Assembly (NCBI GenBank): GCA_017454675.1 | Contig: JAFTCN010000046.1 | Span: forward strand, 1-64,000 | From: Clostridia bacterium | GTDB taxonomy: Bacteria > Bacillota > Clostridia > Oscillospirales > CAG-272 | Length of the DNA: 64,000 nucleotides | Direction of reading: 5' to 3' | Shown: positions 8,788 through 18,190 of the stretch, one piece after another | How the letters are laid out: each line of letters begins with the position of its first letter | Position numbering within the stretch: position 1 is the first letter of the stretch | Notes under the pieces: generated by a model | What the model was told of the DNA's origin: nothing | The model's input: only the letters and a program-made list of their open reading frames with translations | Databases searched by the model: none | Program-made: the position numbers and the translations under genes

Positions 8788-8920
8788 CGGTAACTGCGGT
8801 ACGTAAGTGCACCCGGCTTTTTCGCCGTCCCGACCGATGAAGGCGGGACGGTTTTGCGCTTTTTTCCGGTGTGCGTCATAGGCCCCGTTCCGGAATATTT
8901 TTATGTAAGGAAATGGCGGA
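8788..8920 (+). promoter_or_regulatory. pot operon leader with terminator-like hairpin (candidate attenuator)
   Basis: The roughly 130-nt untranslated leader contains an 8-bp GC-rich hairpin, CCGTCCCG at 8825-8832 with CGGGACGG at 8844-8851. It is followed by TTTT and, five bases later, TTTTTT ending at 8865, all before the potA ribosome binding site. This is the layout of a transcription attenuator. No known riboswitch class was recognised; a polyamine-responsive control is only a guess from the operon's function. Confidence 0.45.
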
Positions 8921-10045
8921 ATGAACAACGAAAAGCTTATTGAGCTGCGCTCGATCTCCAAGTCATACGACGGCGAGCAGGTGCTCAGATCGATCAACCT
9001 CGACATCCACCGGAAGGAGTTCATCACCCTTCTCGGTCCATCCGGCTGCGGAAAAACGACAACGCTGCGGATCATCGCCGGATTCGTCACCCCCGACGAG
9101 GGAGACGTCATCTTCGACGGGAAAAGGATCAACGATCTTCCTCCCCACCGGCGCAACGTCAACACCGTATTCCAGCGCTACGCTCTCTTCCCGCACCTCA
9201 ACGTTTACGAAAACATCGCATTCGGACTGCGTCTTTCCAAGACTCCGGACGAAGAGATCAAGACCCGCGTTACCGAGATGCTGACGCTCGTCAACCTCCG
9301 CGGCTTCGAAAAGCGGGACGTCTCGAGCCTGTCCGGAGGACAGCAGCAGCGCGTCGCCATCGCACGTGCTCTGATAAACCGCCCCGAGGTACTTCTCCTC
9401 GACGAGCCTCTAGGAGCTCTCGACCTCAAACTCCGCAAGGACATGCAGGTCGAACTGCGCCGCATGCAGCAGCAGACCGGCATCACCTTCATTTACGTGA
9501 CCCACGACCAGGAGGAGGCGCTTTCGATGTCTGACACCGTCGTCGTGATGGCGAACGGCGAGATCCAGCAGATAGGCACCCCCGAAAAGATTTACAACGA
9601 GCCGGAGAACGCCTTCGTCGCCGACTTCATCGGCGAGAGCAATATTCTGAACGGCACGATGATAAAGGACTACACCGTCTCGTTCGCCGGCCAGACCTTT
9701 ACCTGCGAGGACGCGGGCTTCGAGCCCAACGAGCCCGTCGACGTGGTCGTCAGACCCGAGGATATCGACATAGTCCCGGTGGACAAAGCCATGCTCACAG
9801 GCGAAGTCACAGCCGTCACGTTCAAGGGCGATTACTACGAGATCATAGCTGACATCGACAACTTCAAATGGATGATCGAGACCACCGACGCCTTCCGGGC
9901 GGGCGACACCATCGGCATATCCATCGACCCCTACGAGATCCAGGTCATGAAGAAGTCGGAATTCTCCGGGATGTTCGGCGACTATTCCACCTTCAGCGAC
10001 GAGATGGATCATCTTTCCGATCCCGACGGGGAGGCGTCCGAATGA
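8921..10045 (+). CDS. potA: Spermidine/putrescine ABC transporter ATP-binding protein
   Basis: A 374-residue ABC ATPase. Walker [10 protein letters not shown] near residue 40, signature [15 protein letters not shown] near 140, Walker [12 protein letters not shown] and switch VTHDQEEA follow, then a C-terminal TOBE-type domain (about 290-355). Length and the directly linked PotB/PotC/PotD-like partners identify it as PotA of the polyamine importer, working on the cytoplasmic face. First gene of the operon; its TGA overlaps the potB ATG. Confidence 0.95.
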   Translation: MNNEKLIELRSISKSYDGEQVLRSINLDIHRKEFITLLGPSGCGKTTTLRIIAGFVTPDEGDVIFDGKRINDLPPHRRNVNTVFQRYALFPHLNVYENIAFGLRLSKTPDEEIKTRVTEMLTLVNLRGFEKRDVSSLSGGQQQRVAIARALINRPEVLLLDEPLGALDLKLRKDMQVELRRMQQQTGITFIYVTHDQEEALSMSDTVVVMANGEIQQIGTPEKIYNEPENAFVADFIGESNILNGTMIKDYTVSFAGQTFTCEDAGFEPNEPVDVVVRPEDIDIVPVDKAMLTGEVTAVTFKGDYYEIIADIDNFKWMIETTDAFRAGDTIGISIDPYEIQVMKKSEFSGMFGDYSTFSDEMDHLSDPDGEASE

Positions 10046-10878
10046 CCGGCAGGACCCGCGACGCAAGACCGGTAGCGGCGGCTCCGCATATGGTATGGGC
10101 AGTACTGTTCATCATCGCGCCGCTGATCTTCGTCGCCGTATACTCCTTCAGAGGGGCGGACGGCGGGTTCTCCTTTGAAAACTTTGCCGCTCTCGGCGAT
10201 TACACCGACGCCTTCGTGCGCTCGGCGAGCTACTCGCTGATCGCGACCGTCATCTGCCTCGTCATAGGATATCCTCTCGCCTACGCCATCTCCCTGTGCT
10301 CCCCCCGCACCCAGCGCGTTCTCATAATGATGGTCATGCTCCCCATGTGGATCAACTTCCTCATCAGGACCTACGCCATAATGAAACTTCTGGAGGACAC
10401 GGGTTTCATCAACGGGACTCTCCAGAAGATCTTCGGCGAGGACTTCGAGCTCCATATGATCAACACTCCGGGAGCCGTAATATTCGGTATGGTCTACGAC
10501 TATCTGCCATACATGGTGCTCCCGATCTACACCGTTCTCTCGAAGATCGACCCGAAGCTGGGCGAGGCCGCAGCCGACCTGGGCTGCTCCAAGGTCCAGA
10601 CCCTCTTCAGGGTCACTCTTCCCCTCTCGGTATCCGGAGTGGTGTCAGGAATAACCATGGTCTTCGTCCCGTCCATCAGTACCTTCTACATTTCCCAGAA
10701 GCTGGGCGGAGGTCAGTATCTGCTGATAGGCGACGCCATTGAGACCGCCTTCGCAAGCACCTCCACCTACAGCGTCGGCGCCGCCATGTCGCTCGTTCTG
10801 ATGGTGATCGTCCTTATCTCGACCTTCATCATGAACCGCTTTGACAAGGATTCGTCGAAGGGAGGCGTGGTGATATGA
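10042..10878 (+). CDS. potB: Spermidine/putrescine ABC transporter permease
   Basis: A 278-residue permease with six predicted membrane helices and the cytoplasmic EAA loop ([21 protein letters not shown]) that docks onto the ATPase. The start at 10042 overlaps the potA stop by 4 bp (ATGA); a longer in-frame extension into potA is not credible. The stop in turn overlaps the next ATG by 4 bp, indicating translational coupling of the operon. Confidence 0.95.
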   Translation: MTGRTRDARPVAAAPHMVWAVLFIIAPLIFVAVYSFRGADGGFSFENFAALGDYTDAFVRSASYSLIATVICLVIGYPLAYAISLCSPRTQRVLIMMVMLPMWINFLIRTYAIMKLLEDTGFINGTLQKIFGEDFELHMINTPGAVIFGMVYDYLPYMVLPIYTVLSKIDPKLGEAAADLGCSKVQTLFRVTLPLSVSGVVSGITMVFVPSISTFYISQKLGGGQYLLIGDAIETAFASTSTYSVGAAMSLVLMVIVLISTFIMNRFDKDSSKGGVVI

Positions 10879-12971
10879 AAAAGACCTCCTCCCGGGCCAC
10901 TGTCCTTTCTAAGTCCTACTCGTTTCTGATCTACCTACTTCTCTATCTCCCGATCTTCATCATGATCCTCTTCTCGTTCAACGAATCGAAGAGCATGACG
11001 AATTTCACCGGTTTCTCCCTCAGATGGTACCGTGAGCTTTTCTCCAGCGGAAAAGCCTTCGAAGCCCTCAAATACTCGCTGATAATCGCGCTGCTCTCGG
11101 CGGTGATCTCGACGGTTATAGGCACCCTTGCCGCCTACGGCATACACTATATGCGCTCCAAAGCCCTGCGCAGCACGGTGACTTCGGTGACCAACGTACC
11201 GATGATGAACCCGGATATCGTGACCGGTATATCGATGCTGCTCCTTTTCGCCTTCGTTCAGGTGATCCTCGGCATGCAGCACTCCCTCCTCGGTTTCGGG
11301 ACACTGCTTATCGCGCATATAACCTTCAACCTTCCCTACGTCATCCTCTCGGTGCTGCCGAAGCTCCGTCAGATGGATCCGAGCCTGTCGGAAGCCGCCC
11401 GGGACCTGGGATGCACTCCGGTCCAGTCGTTCATTAAGGTGGAACTCCCATTCATCCTTCCCGGCATCCTTTCGGGCGCGGTGATGGCGTTCACACTCTC
11501 CCTTGACGATTTCGTAATATCCAACTTCACTATCGGCAACAGCTTCCAGACCCTTCCGATCCTCATCTACTCGATGACGAAGCGCGAGGTCACCCCCGAT
11601 ATGAACGCGATATGCTCGATCGTATTCGTCGTCATCTTCGTCCTTCTTCTGCTCTCCAACCTCACCGGAGGAGACGGCAGCGGCAGGACCGCCTTCGCAG
11701 AAAAGATCCGCCGGCACAAAAAGCAGATAATGATCGGCGTGTCGGCACTGCTCACCTGCGTGACCGTCGGTATCGTCTTCCTTTTCCTTTTCGTACCGCC
11801 TCCGGTGGAAAAGACCCTCAACGTATACAACTGGGGAGAATACATCTCCGACGGTTCGGACGGTTCCCTCGACACGATCGAAGCCTTCGAAGACTGGTAC
11901 CTTGAGACCTACGGGGAAAAGGTGAAGGTCAACTACACCACATATCCCTCAAACGAAGACCTTTACAACAAGCTCTCCAGCGGAGCCGCCGAATACGACG
12001 TCATCTTCCCCTCCGACTATATGGTCGCCAAACTCCGTGACGAGGGAATGCTGGAGCCCCTCGATTTCTCGCTGATCGACAACTATCAGTATATCCTGGA
12101 CGATTTCAAGGGTCTCTTCTACGATCCCGGCGAGCAGTATTCGGTCCCGTACACATACGGTGTCATCGGACTGATATACAACTCCGCCAAGGTCCCCGAC
12201 GGACTCGTCGACGGCTGGGGAGCCATGCGCAGCGAAGAACTTCGCGGCAAGATCCTTCAGGTCAACAACCCGCGAGACGCCTTCGGCATAGCAATGTACG
12301 ATCTCGACATCGACGTCAACACGACCGACCGCGCCGAATGGGACCGCGCCTACGACTATCTCGCAAAGCAGAAGTCCCTCGTTCAGTCCTACGTCATGGA
12401 CGAGGTATATAACAAGATGGAGAGCGGTGAGGCGTACGTCGCCGCCTATTACGCCGGAGACTTCCTCTTCATGTATGAAAACAACGAGGATCTGGCCTTC
12501 TGCCAGCCCGAGTCGACCAACTTCTTCATCGACGCGATATGCATCCCGAAGAATCCGGCGCGGGACGAGGACACCTACCGCATCGCCAACATCTTCATCA
12601 ATTATCTGCTCTCCGAGGAGCCCGCCGTAGCCGATGCCGAAATGATCTGCTACGCGTCCCCCAACTCACTCGTCATCAATAACGGGGAGTATATCGAATA
12701 TATGAGCGAGATCCACGAGGACGCGATGGACATCCTTTATCCGGAAGATCTGGATTTCAAGGCGGAGTACGACAAGTACTGCTACCGCCTGCTCGATCCC
12801 GAGACCAACCGGTATATGAACAACCTCTGGTCAAGACTCAAGATCGAATCCGGAGAGGGAGAGGATTTCGACCCGACGAATATAATAGCTCTGTCGATGC
12901 TCGCGGTTATCATCGCGGCTGCCGTGTTCTTCGCAGTGCGCCGCAAGCGCAGGGAAAAATACTATTCGTGA
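10875..12971 (+). CDS. potCD: Fused polyamine permease and substrate-binding protein (PotC-PotD)
   Basis: A 698-residue fusion. Residues 1 to about 265 are a PotC-like permease with six helices and the EAA loop (SEAARDLGCTPVQSFIKVELP). A further helix at about 280-305 leads out of the membrane. Residues about 312-660 are a PotD-like binding domain starting LNVYNWGEYI, with the family's FPSDYMV and GVIGLIYN blocks. A second membrane helix (about 671-690) ends in a basic tail. The binding domain is therefore tethered at both ends, and no free lipoprotein PotD is encoded in the operon. PotC-PotD fusions are known in some Firmicutes; the extra C-terminal anchor is less usual. Polyamine specificity is inferred from family. 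Confidence 0.93.
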   Translation: MKKTSSRATVLSKSYSFLIYLLLYLPIFIMILFSFNESKSMTNFTGFSLRWYRELFSSGKAFEALKYSLIIALLSAVISTVIGTLAAYGIHYMRSKALRSTVTSVTNVPMMNPDIVTGISMLLLFAFVQVILGMQHSLLGFGTLLIAHITFNLPYVILSVLPKLRQMDPSLSEAARDLGCTPVQSFIKVELPFILPGILSGAVMAFTLSLDDFVISNFTIGNSFQTLPILIYSMTKREVTPDMNAICSIVFVVIFVLLLLSNLTGGDGSGRTAFAEKIRRHKKQIMIGVSALLTCVTVGIVFLFLFVPPPVEKTLNVYNWGEYISDGSDGSLDTIEAFEDWYLETYGEKVKVNYTTYPSNEDLYNKLSSGAAEYDVIFPSDYMVAKLRDEGMLEPLDFSLIDNYQYILDDFKGLFYDPGEQYSVPYTYGVIGLIYNSAKVPDGLVDGWGAMRSEELRGKILQVNNPRDAFGIAMYDLDIDVNTTDRAEWDRAYDYLAKQKSLVQSYVMDEVYNKMESGEAYVAAYYAGDFLFMYENNEDLAFCQPESTNFFIDAICIPKNPARDEDTYRIANIFINYLLSEEPAVADAEMICYASPNSLVINNGEYIEYMSEIHEDAMDILYPEDLDFKAEYDKYCYRLLDPETNRYMNNLWSRLKIESGEGEDFDPTNIIALSMLAVIIAAAVFFAVRRKRREKYYS

Positions 12972-13064
12972 CCTTCTTTTTTCCCTTCCCATTCTCCTGC
13001 CGCGGCAGTGCGGCGAAAGCAAATCAAGGCGCGTAAAGGCGGAAAACCTTCGCGCCTGACGCCT

Positions 13065-13125
13065 GAAAGCCGTTCTGTTCACTCCGGTCCGAGCAGAACG
13101 GCTTTCGGATACCGGCGGTTTTTTA
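13065..13125 (+). terminator. Hairpin and T-run after potCD
   Basis: Perfect 13-bp arms GAAAGCCGTTCTG (13065-13077) and CAGAACGGCTTTC (13094-13106), then a T-run after a 12-base gap. The gap makes termination less certain than the hairpin itself. Confidence 0.65.
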
Positions 13126-13160
13126 AATAACGAAGTCTTATTCAAAAAAGGAGCAGTCAG

Positions 13161-13505
13161 ATGCCTTACATCAACACGACCACTTCGGTAAAGGTACCGG
13201 AGGAAAAAGAAAAAAGGATCGCCGCCGCTCTCGGACGCGCGATCGAGAACTTTCCCGGAAAGACCGAGCGGTGGCTTATGCTGAATTTCACCGACGGTTC
13301 TCACATGTATTTTGCCGGTGACGCGTCGGCGCCCTCCGCCATGGTAGAGGTGAAGATCTTCGGCACGGCTCCCGATTCCGCCTTCGACGGGATGACCCGG
13401 GACGTCTGCGACATCTTCAGCCGCGAACTCGGCATACCCGCCGACCGGATCTACGTTCAGTACGATGAATGCTCCCGCTGGGGCTGGAACGGCGGAAATT
13501 TCTGA
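13161..13505 (+). CDS. MIF/tautomerase-superfamily protein
   Basis: A 114-residue protein of the macrophage migration inhibitory factor fold. The catalytic Pro2 is present (MPYINTTTS), the length is right, and the C-terminus has the MIF block RIYVQYDECSRWGWNGGNF. Such proteins form trimers and show keto-enol tautomerase activity; the bacterial substrate is unknown. A Shine-Dalgarno (AAGGAG) lies eight bases upstream. No operon partner is obvious except the short frame that follows after two bases. Confidence 0.88.
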   Translation: MPYINTTTSVKVPEEKEKRIAAALGRAIENFPGKTERWLMLNFTDGSHMYFAGDASAPSAMVEVKIFGTAPDSAFDGMTRDVCDIFSRELGIPADRIYVQYDECSRWGWNGGNF

Positions 13506-13507
13506 AA

Positions 13508-13702
13508 GTGACTCCGGACAGACCGATCATCGAAAAACTGTGTCCCGACGCGCCTGTAAGCCGGGAGCCGGGGGCTTTCCCGGCCCTCGGGTATCACGCC
13601 ACGGCCGCGTACCCCGACGGCAGCTTCATAACCGTATATTTTCAGCGGTGGGGTAAGGACAAAAAAACGTCTCTTGTGAGAACGCTCTGGAGATTCAAAT
13701 AA
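13508..13702 (+). CDS. Small hypothetical protein
   Basis: A 64-codon frame starting with GTG two bases after the MIF stop. The product has a plausible globular composition (YHATAAYPDGSFITVYFQRW). I recognise no family. The ribosome binding site is poor, and an ATG at 13469 inside the MIF gene is an alternative start. It may be co-translated with the MIF gene or may be non-coding. Confidence 0.4.
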   Translation: MTPDRPIIEKLCPDAPVSREPGAFPALGYHATAAYPDGSFITVYFQRWGKDKKTSLVRTLWRFK

Positions 13703-13744
13703 TCTCGGTACGAGTCAATGCTGAAAAAAAAGCCCTGAATTTCA

Positions 13745-14344
13745 ATGAACGAAAAAGAAAAACCGCAGCGGAGGAAAATCATACTCCTGTTCCTTCTTTC
13801 AGCCCTCTGCCTTGTCACATTCAGATACTTCTTTTCAATATTCCTGTCCACGGTCCGTATGAGCTGTTACGGCATCTCCCTTGCCGGAGACTCCACGGAT
13901 AATGGATTCAGAACGGAGAGGATCGTACCCGCTATTCTCCGCGTCCTCCCCGCCGCCCTTCCCTGGCTGGGTTCCGTCGCTTTTGCCTTTATTGCCTTTT
14001 TGGGCGGAACGTCCGGCAGACTCGGAAGAAAAGGGACGGCGGTATGCTGCACCGCAGTATCCGTTTCCGCTCTGCTTTCCGCGGCGGCTTTCCTTTTATC
14101 GGATTCGTTGTTCAACGTTTACACGCTTCCCTGTTTTATGGAGGCGAAAAAATACAGCCCTTTCGGCATGTTCGGGAAGGATGGTATCGATCTTTCATTT
14201 CTGACCGGGACCGCCGGATTTCTGACCGTAAGATACATCTTTCTGGGTGCGGAACTGCTTTTATCGCTGATACTCATGATCGATCTTTTCGTGAATCCGC
14301 ACAAAGGACGCAGGGAGGCGAATGCAGATGGGCAGGATGAGTGA
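13745..14344 (+). CDS. Membrane protein of unknown function, four helices
   Basis: A 199-residue protein not recognised. Four hydrophobic segments (about residues 13-33, 62-86, 98-117 and 160-185) flank a larger extracytoplasmic loop after helix 1. Its 3' end overlaps the start of the SGNH lipoprotein by 23 bp in another frame, which suggests co-translation and perhaps a shared role at the cell surface. Confidence 0.72.
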   Translation: MNEKEKPQRRKIILLFLLSALCLVTFRYFFSIFLSTVRMSCYGISLAGDSTDNGFRTERIVPAILRVLPAALPWLGSVAFAFIAFLGGTSGRLGRKGTAVCCTAVSVSALLSAAAFLLSDSLFNVYTLPCFMEAKKYSPFGMFGKDGIDLSFLTGTAGFLTVRYIFLGAELLLSLILMIDLFVNPHKGRREANADGQDE

Positions 14345-15632
14345 CTCTTTCCGCAGGACGGTTTCCGCGGCGCTTTTTCTCACGCTTCTTCAACTGTGCT
14401 CCTGCGCCGCCCGGTACCCGGCGCCCGCGCCGGAGATCAAGACAGGACTTACGCAAAAGCAGGAAGAGGTCCCGACGGAGGCAGCTACTGACGCCCGGTC
14501 CGCTGACGTGGAAACGACGGCGGAAGAAACAGAGGCCCCCAAAGACAATACGGTCGATCTTGCGGCGGCTCCCTTCCGTATCGTATCCGCCGCCGGTGAA
14601 TCGAGCGCCCGGCTTTCATCGGTCATTTCGGCGTTCGTCACCCGACTGGGATCGGTCGAAGGGCTTAAATACACGGTCGTCTCCGACGCTGGCGGCGATC
14701 CCCGGGACGGAGCCGCAGAGATCGTCATAGGGAACGCGGACCGGCCGGGATGCGCGGAATTATATTCTTCACTCGGTCCGCTGGACTGGGTCGCTGCCGT
14801 CAGATCGGGAAGGATCTATCTTATCGGAGGCACACCGGATGCGACCGCCGGGGCGGTCTACCGGCTTTTGTCGGATTATATCGCCAAGAATAAGACGGCG
14901 ATACCCGCCGGCGAGCTTTTCCGCTTCACGTCGGACGAAAGAATGCCCGAGATACCCGAAGCTCCCGCATATTCAGGAACGGCTCTGCCAGGTCTGACCG
15001 TTTACGCTCTGGGCGACAGTTATTTCGCCGGCGAGGGACTGGACCCGAAAAAAGACGTCTGGCCGGCTCTTATCGCGTCGGAGCAGGGGCAGACCTTTGA
15101 AAACTACGGAGCGGGCGGCAGCACCGTTTCAGATTATATCACGACGAACAACCCGATGTGCCGCCGGATATCAGCCATGAAAAACGGTTCTCCCGATATC
15201 GTCCTCTTCGAAGGCGGAGCCAACGACTGGAACCACTGCGTTCCCGTCGGAGAACCAGGCAGCGTCGACACGAAAACCTTCCGCGGAGCCGTCGCTTCCT
15301 GTATCGGGCAGCTCCACGAAAAATACCCGGATGCCTTTATAGTCTGCATAACCAACTGGGATTACGGAAAAAAGAACGCCGCAGGAGCGGAGTCGACCGC
15401 CTATGCCGATGCCTTCTGCGAGACAGCGTCGGGATTTCCTTACGCCATGGCGATTAACGCATCCGATACCTCTCTCGTCCCCGCCTTCGTCTCCAACGCG
15501 GTTTTCAGAGCAAAGTACTGCATATCGGCGCAGGACTCAAGCCACCTCAACAAAGAGGGGATGAAACTCGTCGCCCCGTTTTTTATAAAGCTTATAGACG
15601 ACGGATACGAAGAGTTCCTTAAATCGCGGTAA
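14322..15632 (+). CDS. Exported SGNH/GDSL hydrolase, probable lipoprotein
   Basis: A 436-residue protein. A signal peptide with a lipobox-like LCSC puts the lipidated Cys at residue 28. After a Thr/Glu/Ala-rich linker comes a domain of about 110 residues (75-200) containing AAEIVIGNADRPG and SGRIYLIGGT, related to a repeat in the lipoprotein at 27858. The catalytic domain starts at TVYALGDSYF (Ser233 of block I), with GANDWN (block III Asn) and DSSHLN (Asp405, His408 of block V), a complete Ser-Asp-His set. Family members remove acyl groups from lipids or polysaccharides. GGGAGG precedes the start. Confidence 0.88.
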   Translation: MQMGRMSDSFRRTVSAALFLTLLQLCSCAARYPAPAPEIKTGLTQKQEEVPTEAATDARSADVETTAEETEAPKDNTVDLAAAPFRIVSAAGESSARLSSVISAFVTRLGSVEGLKYTVVSDAGGDPRDGAAEIVIGNADRPGCAELYSSLGPLDWVAAVRSGRIYLIGGTPDATAGAVYRLLSDYIAKNKTAIPAGELFRFTSDERMPEIPEAPAYSGTALPGLTVYALGDSYFAGEGLDPKKDVWPALIASEQGQTFENYGAGGSTVSDYITTNNPMCRRISAMKNGSPDIVLFEGGANDWNHCVPVGEPGSVDTKTFRGAVASCIGQLHEKYPDAFIVCITNWDYGKKNAAGAESTAYADAFCETASGFPYAMAINASDTSLVPAFVSNAVFRAKYCISAQDSSHLNKEGMKLVAPFFIKLIDDGYEEFLKSR

Positions 15633-15633
15633 C

Positions 15634-15803
15634 CTGGCGAAAACGAACTCCGCCGGGGCGGGATACTTCGGGAATTGAAGTAACCCACGTCCGCCTCACG
15701 ACGGACATAAGTTTTGCACGCAAATCCGCCTTCGGCTAACAGTTCCTACTGCCAAGTCTGTAGCGGACTTTCACCGCCAAGTAATCGCGCATGCCGGGCG
15801 CAC
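15634..15803 (-). mobile_element. Group II intron 5' fragment downstream of the P-type ATPase terminator
   Basis: Minus strand: 5' end GTGCGCCCGGCATG at 15803, then GGCGGTGAAAGTCCGC, CAGTAGGAACTG, GCCGAAGGC and GTCGTGAGGCGGAC, all domain I features of terminator-associated bacterial group II introns. It differs from the copies at 433 and 34193 (GTACGACGGG), so a second intron lineage is represented. Only about 170 bp remain, ending at the stop of the convergent SGNH gene; no reverse transcriptase or domain V is seen. Confidence 0.75.
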
Positions 15804-15804
15804 C

Positions 15805-15850
15805 AAAAAAAACGGCAGAGGCTGTACTAAACGGCCCCTGCTGTTTTTAT
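15805..15850 (-). terminator. Intrinsic terminator of zinc efflux operon
   Basis: Minus strand: a ten-base-pair stem (CAGCAGGGGCC with GCCTCTGCCG, one mismatch) followed by eight T. The intron fragment begins one base after the T-run. Confidence 0.8.
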
Positions 15851-15958
15851 TTGATAATGTATTATTATGTCCCGCCGCGCCTGCTCCCCGGCAATAACGG
15901 ATCCGCTGCTTATCCCGCGGATGATGTCTGCTGTCTTTACGGTGACATCCTCCCCGGG

Positions 15959-17866
15959 TCAAACCGTCTTCCTTACGGCCAGCAGTCTCATCGAGTTGAG
16001 TATGCACAGCACGGCGACGCCGACGTCGGCGAATACCGCCGTCCACATGTTCGACAGTCCGAACGCCGTGAGTATCAGCACGGCGGTCTTGACGGCCAGC
16101 GCGAAGACGATGTTCTGCTTCGAGATGCGCACCGTCTTCTTCGCGATCCTCATGACGGCCGGTATGCGCCGCAGGTCGTCGTCCATGATCACTATATCCG
16201 CCGCCTCGATCGCCGCGTCGGAGCCCATCGAGCCCATCGCGATGCCGACATCGGCCCTGGTGAGGACGGGGGCGTCGTTTATGCCGTCGCCGACGAAGAC
16301 CAGCCGCCTTCCTTCTCCTCCGAGCTCGGCCAGCATCGATTCCACCTTCGTCACCTTGTCCTGCGGCAGCAGTCCGGAGTGCACCCTGTCGACGCCCAGT
16401 TCCAGTGCAACGGCGTCGCCGACTCCCTTCCTGTCGCCGGTCAGCATGACGGTGCTCTTTACGCCCTCGCGCTTCATGGCAGCGATGGCGGATGCGGCCT
16501 CGGGCTTGACTTCGTCCCTGATGAGCAGGGTGCCGAGGAACCTGCCGTCCTCCGCGACGTAGCATACCGTCGCGGCGCCGCCCGCGGCTTCTTCGAACGT
16601 TGCGACACCTTCGCGCCTCATGAGCTCCGCGCTTCCGACGGCCACCCGGTGGCCGTCGACGGTCGACGCAAGTCCCAGTCCCGGTATGTTCTCGGTCCCG
16701 CTTACTCTGCCGAGATCAGGCGCCCCTGTGCCGCCGGCCTCCGCCAGCGCCTGCATGATCGAGCGGGCTATCGGATGCGTCGACATCCCCTCGGCCAGTG
16801 CGGCCTTGCTGAGCAGTTCGCCCGCCGAAGTTCCTTCCGCCGGTATGACCTCGGTGACCCTGAAGTTGCCCTTTGTCAGCGTGCCTGTCTTGTCGGACAC
16901 CACGGTGTCGACGTCAGCCATGAGCTCGAGAAAGTTCGACCCCTTCACAAGGACTCCGGCGCGGCTCGCGGCTCCGATCCCTCCGAAGAAGGCTAGCGGG
17001 ACCGAAATGACGAGCGCGCAGGGGCAGGATATGACAAGGAATGCGCAGGCGCGGTATATCCATCCCCGCCAGTCACCGAGAAAGATCGGGGGGATCAGCG
17101 CCAAAAACAGCGCCGCCGTGACCACGACGGGTGTATAGTATCTCGCGAATCTCGTGATGAACCGCTCGGTCTTCGATTTCTTCTCCGCGGCGGTCTCGAC
17201 GAGCTCGAGTATCTTCGATACCGTCGAGTCACTGAAGGCCTTCGTCGCCTTCACTGTCAGCGATCCGTCTCCGTTGATGCAGCCCGACACGACGGCGTCG
17301 CCCGGTCCCGCGGCACGCGGGACAGACTCGCCGGTCAGAGCGGCCGTAGCGATGAGGCTCTCGCCCGTAAGGACCTCGGCGTCGACCGGGATCTTCTCGC
17401 CCGGGCGTATGAGCAGGATGTCGCCGACCGATACGTCGTCAGGATCGACGGTCTCGACGGTCCCGTCGGGGAGCACGAGATTCGCGAACTCGGGCACGAT
17501 GTCCATGAGGTCCCTGATCGACCTGCGCGACCGGCCGACCGCGTAGTCCTGGAACCACTCGCCGACCTGGTAGAAAAGCATGACGGCCACCGCCTCGGAG
17601 TTCTCTCCGGTCGCCACGGCTCCGACGGTCGCAATGACCATAAGGAACGATTCGTCGAAGACCTGTCTGTTCTTTATTCCGAGGAACGCCTTGCGTATGA
17701 CAGGCAGACCGCATATAAGATACGGCGCGAGGTAGCACAAAAGGCTGAGCCACCTGTTCCCGAATATGAACGGGAGCGCCCCAGTGTGCTCGAGTATCAG
17801 CAGCGTTAAGAATACCGCCGCAGCGGACAGTATCCTGATCAGTCCCTTTTTCTGCTTTTCGCCCAT
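15959..17866 (-). CDS. Heavy-metal P1B-type ATPase (Zn/Cd/Pb efflux)
   Basis: A 635-residue P-type ATPase without an N-terminal metal-binding domain. Visible motifs are the transmembrane SCPCALVIS (CPC metal site), SDKTGTLTKGN (phosphorylated Asp), STHPIARS (HP motif of P1B pumps) and GDGINDAPVL (hinge). The arrangement fits the CadA/ZntA group, which pumps Zn(II), Cd(II) or Pb(II) out at the cost of ATP. The missing HMA domain is supplied by the small gene immediately upstream. An SmtB-type repressor heads the operon, supporting zinc-group specificity over copper. Confidence 0.93.
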   Translation of the reverse strand: MGEKQKKGLIRILSAAAVFLTLLILEHTGALPFIFGNRWLSLLCYLAPYLICGLPVIRKAFLGIKNRQVFDESFLMVIATVGAVATGENSEAVAVMLFYQVGEWFQDYAVGRSRRSIRDLMDIVPEFANLVLPDGTVETVDPDDVSVGDILLIRPGEKIPVDAEVLTGESLIATAALTGESVPRAAGPGDAVVSGCINGDGSLTVKATKAFSDSTVSKILELVETAAEKKSKTERFITRFARYYTPVVVTAALFLALIPPIFLGDWRGWIYRACAFLVISCPCALVISVPLAFFGGIGAASRAGVLVKGSNFLELMADVDTVVSDKTGTLTKGNFRVTEVIPAEGTSAGELLSKAALAEGMSTHPIARSIMQALAEAGGTGAPDLGRVSGTENIPGLGLASTVDGHRVAVGSAELMRREGVATFEEAAGGAATVCYVAEDGRFLGTLLIRDEVKPEAASAIAAMKREGVKSTVMLTGDRKGVGDAVALELGVDRVHSGLLPQDKVTKVESMLAELGGEGRRLVFVGDGINDAPVLTRADVGIAMGSMGSDAAIEAADIVIMDDDLRRIPAVMRIAKKTVRISKQNIVFALAVKTAVLILTAFGLSNMWTAVFADVGVAVLCILNSMRLLAVRKTV

Positions 17867-17912
17867 CTCTCTGAAGATCCCTTCGGTAAACTGTGAACCG
17901 CGCCCGCGCTCA

Positions 17913-18128
17913 TCAGAGCTCGACGGAAAAGTCGGGTTCTATCTTTTTGCCGGCGGCTATGGCCTTTTTCAGGACTTCGCCGAACACTTCGTCGTCGGCT
18001 TCGAGAGTGAATCTCTGCATGATGAAGTTGACCTTTACGTCCTTCACCCCGTCGATCTTTGAGATCGCGTCCTCGACTTTGGCGGCGCAGTTCGCGCAGT
18101 CGATCTCGCATTTGAATTTCTTTTTCAT
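17913..18128 (-). CDS. HMA-domain metallochaperone
   Basis: A 71-residue ferredoxin-fold heavy-metal-associated protein. The metal loop is DCANCAAK (CxxC preceded by Asp), the Asp at that position being common in zinc/cadmium-type domains, whereas copper chaperones usually have MxCxxC. It lies 46 bp upstream of the ATPase gene and in the same direction, so it most likely delivers metal to that pump. In many relatives this domain is the pump's N-terminus, so the two genes look like a split version. Confidence 0.9.
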   Translation of the reverse strand: MKKKFKCEIDCANCAAKVEDAISKIDGVKDVKVNFIMQRFTLEADDEVFGEVLKKAIAAGKKIEPDFSVEL

Positions 18129-18190
18129 CTTCCGGTCTCCTTCTCTTTTTTATCCGTTGAAGGTCACCCGTACCTGTGAACTGCACGGGG

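Noticed and set aside
13005-13125. Hairpin after potCD considered as a small RNA gene
   Set aside because: There is no promoter before it, and its position after the operon fits a terminator-like element.
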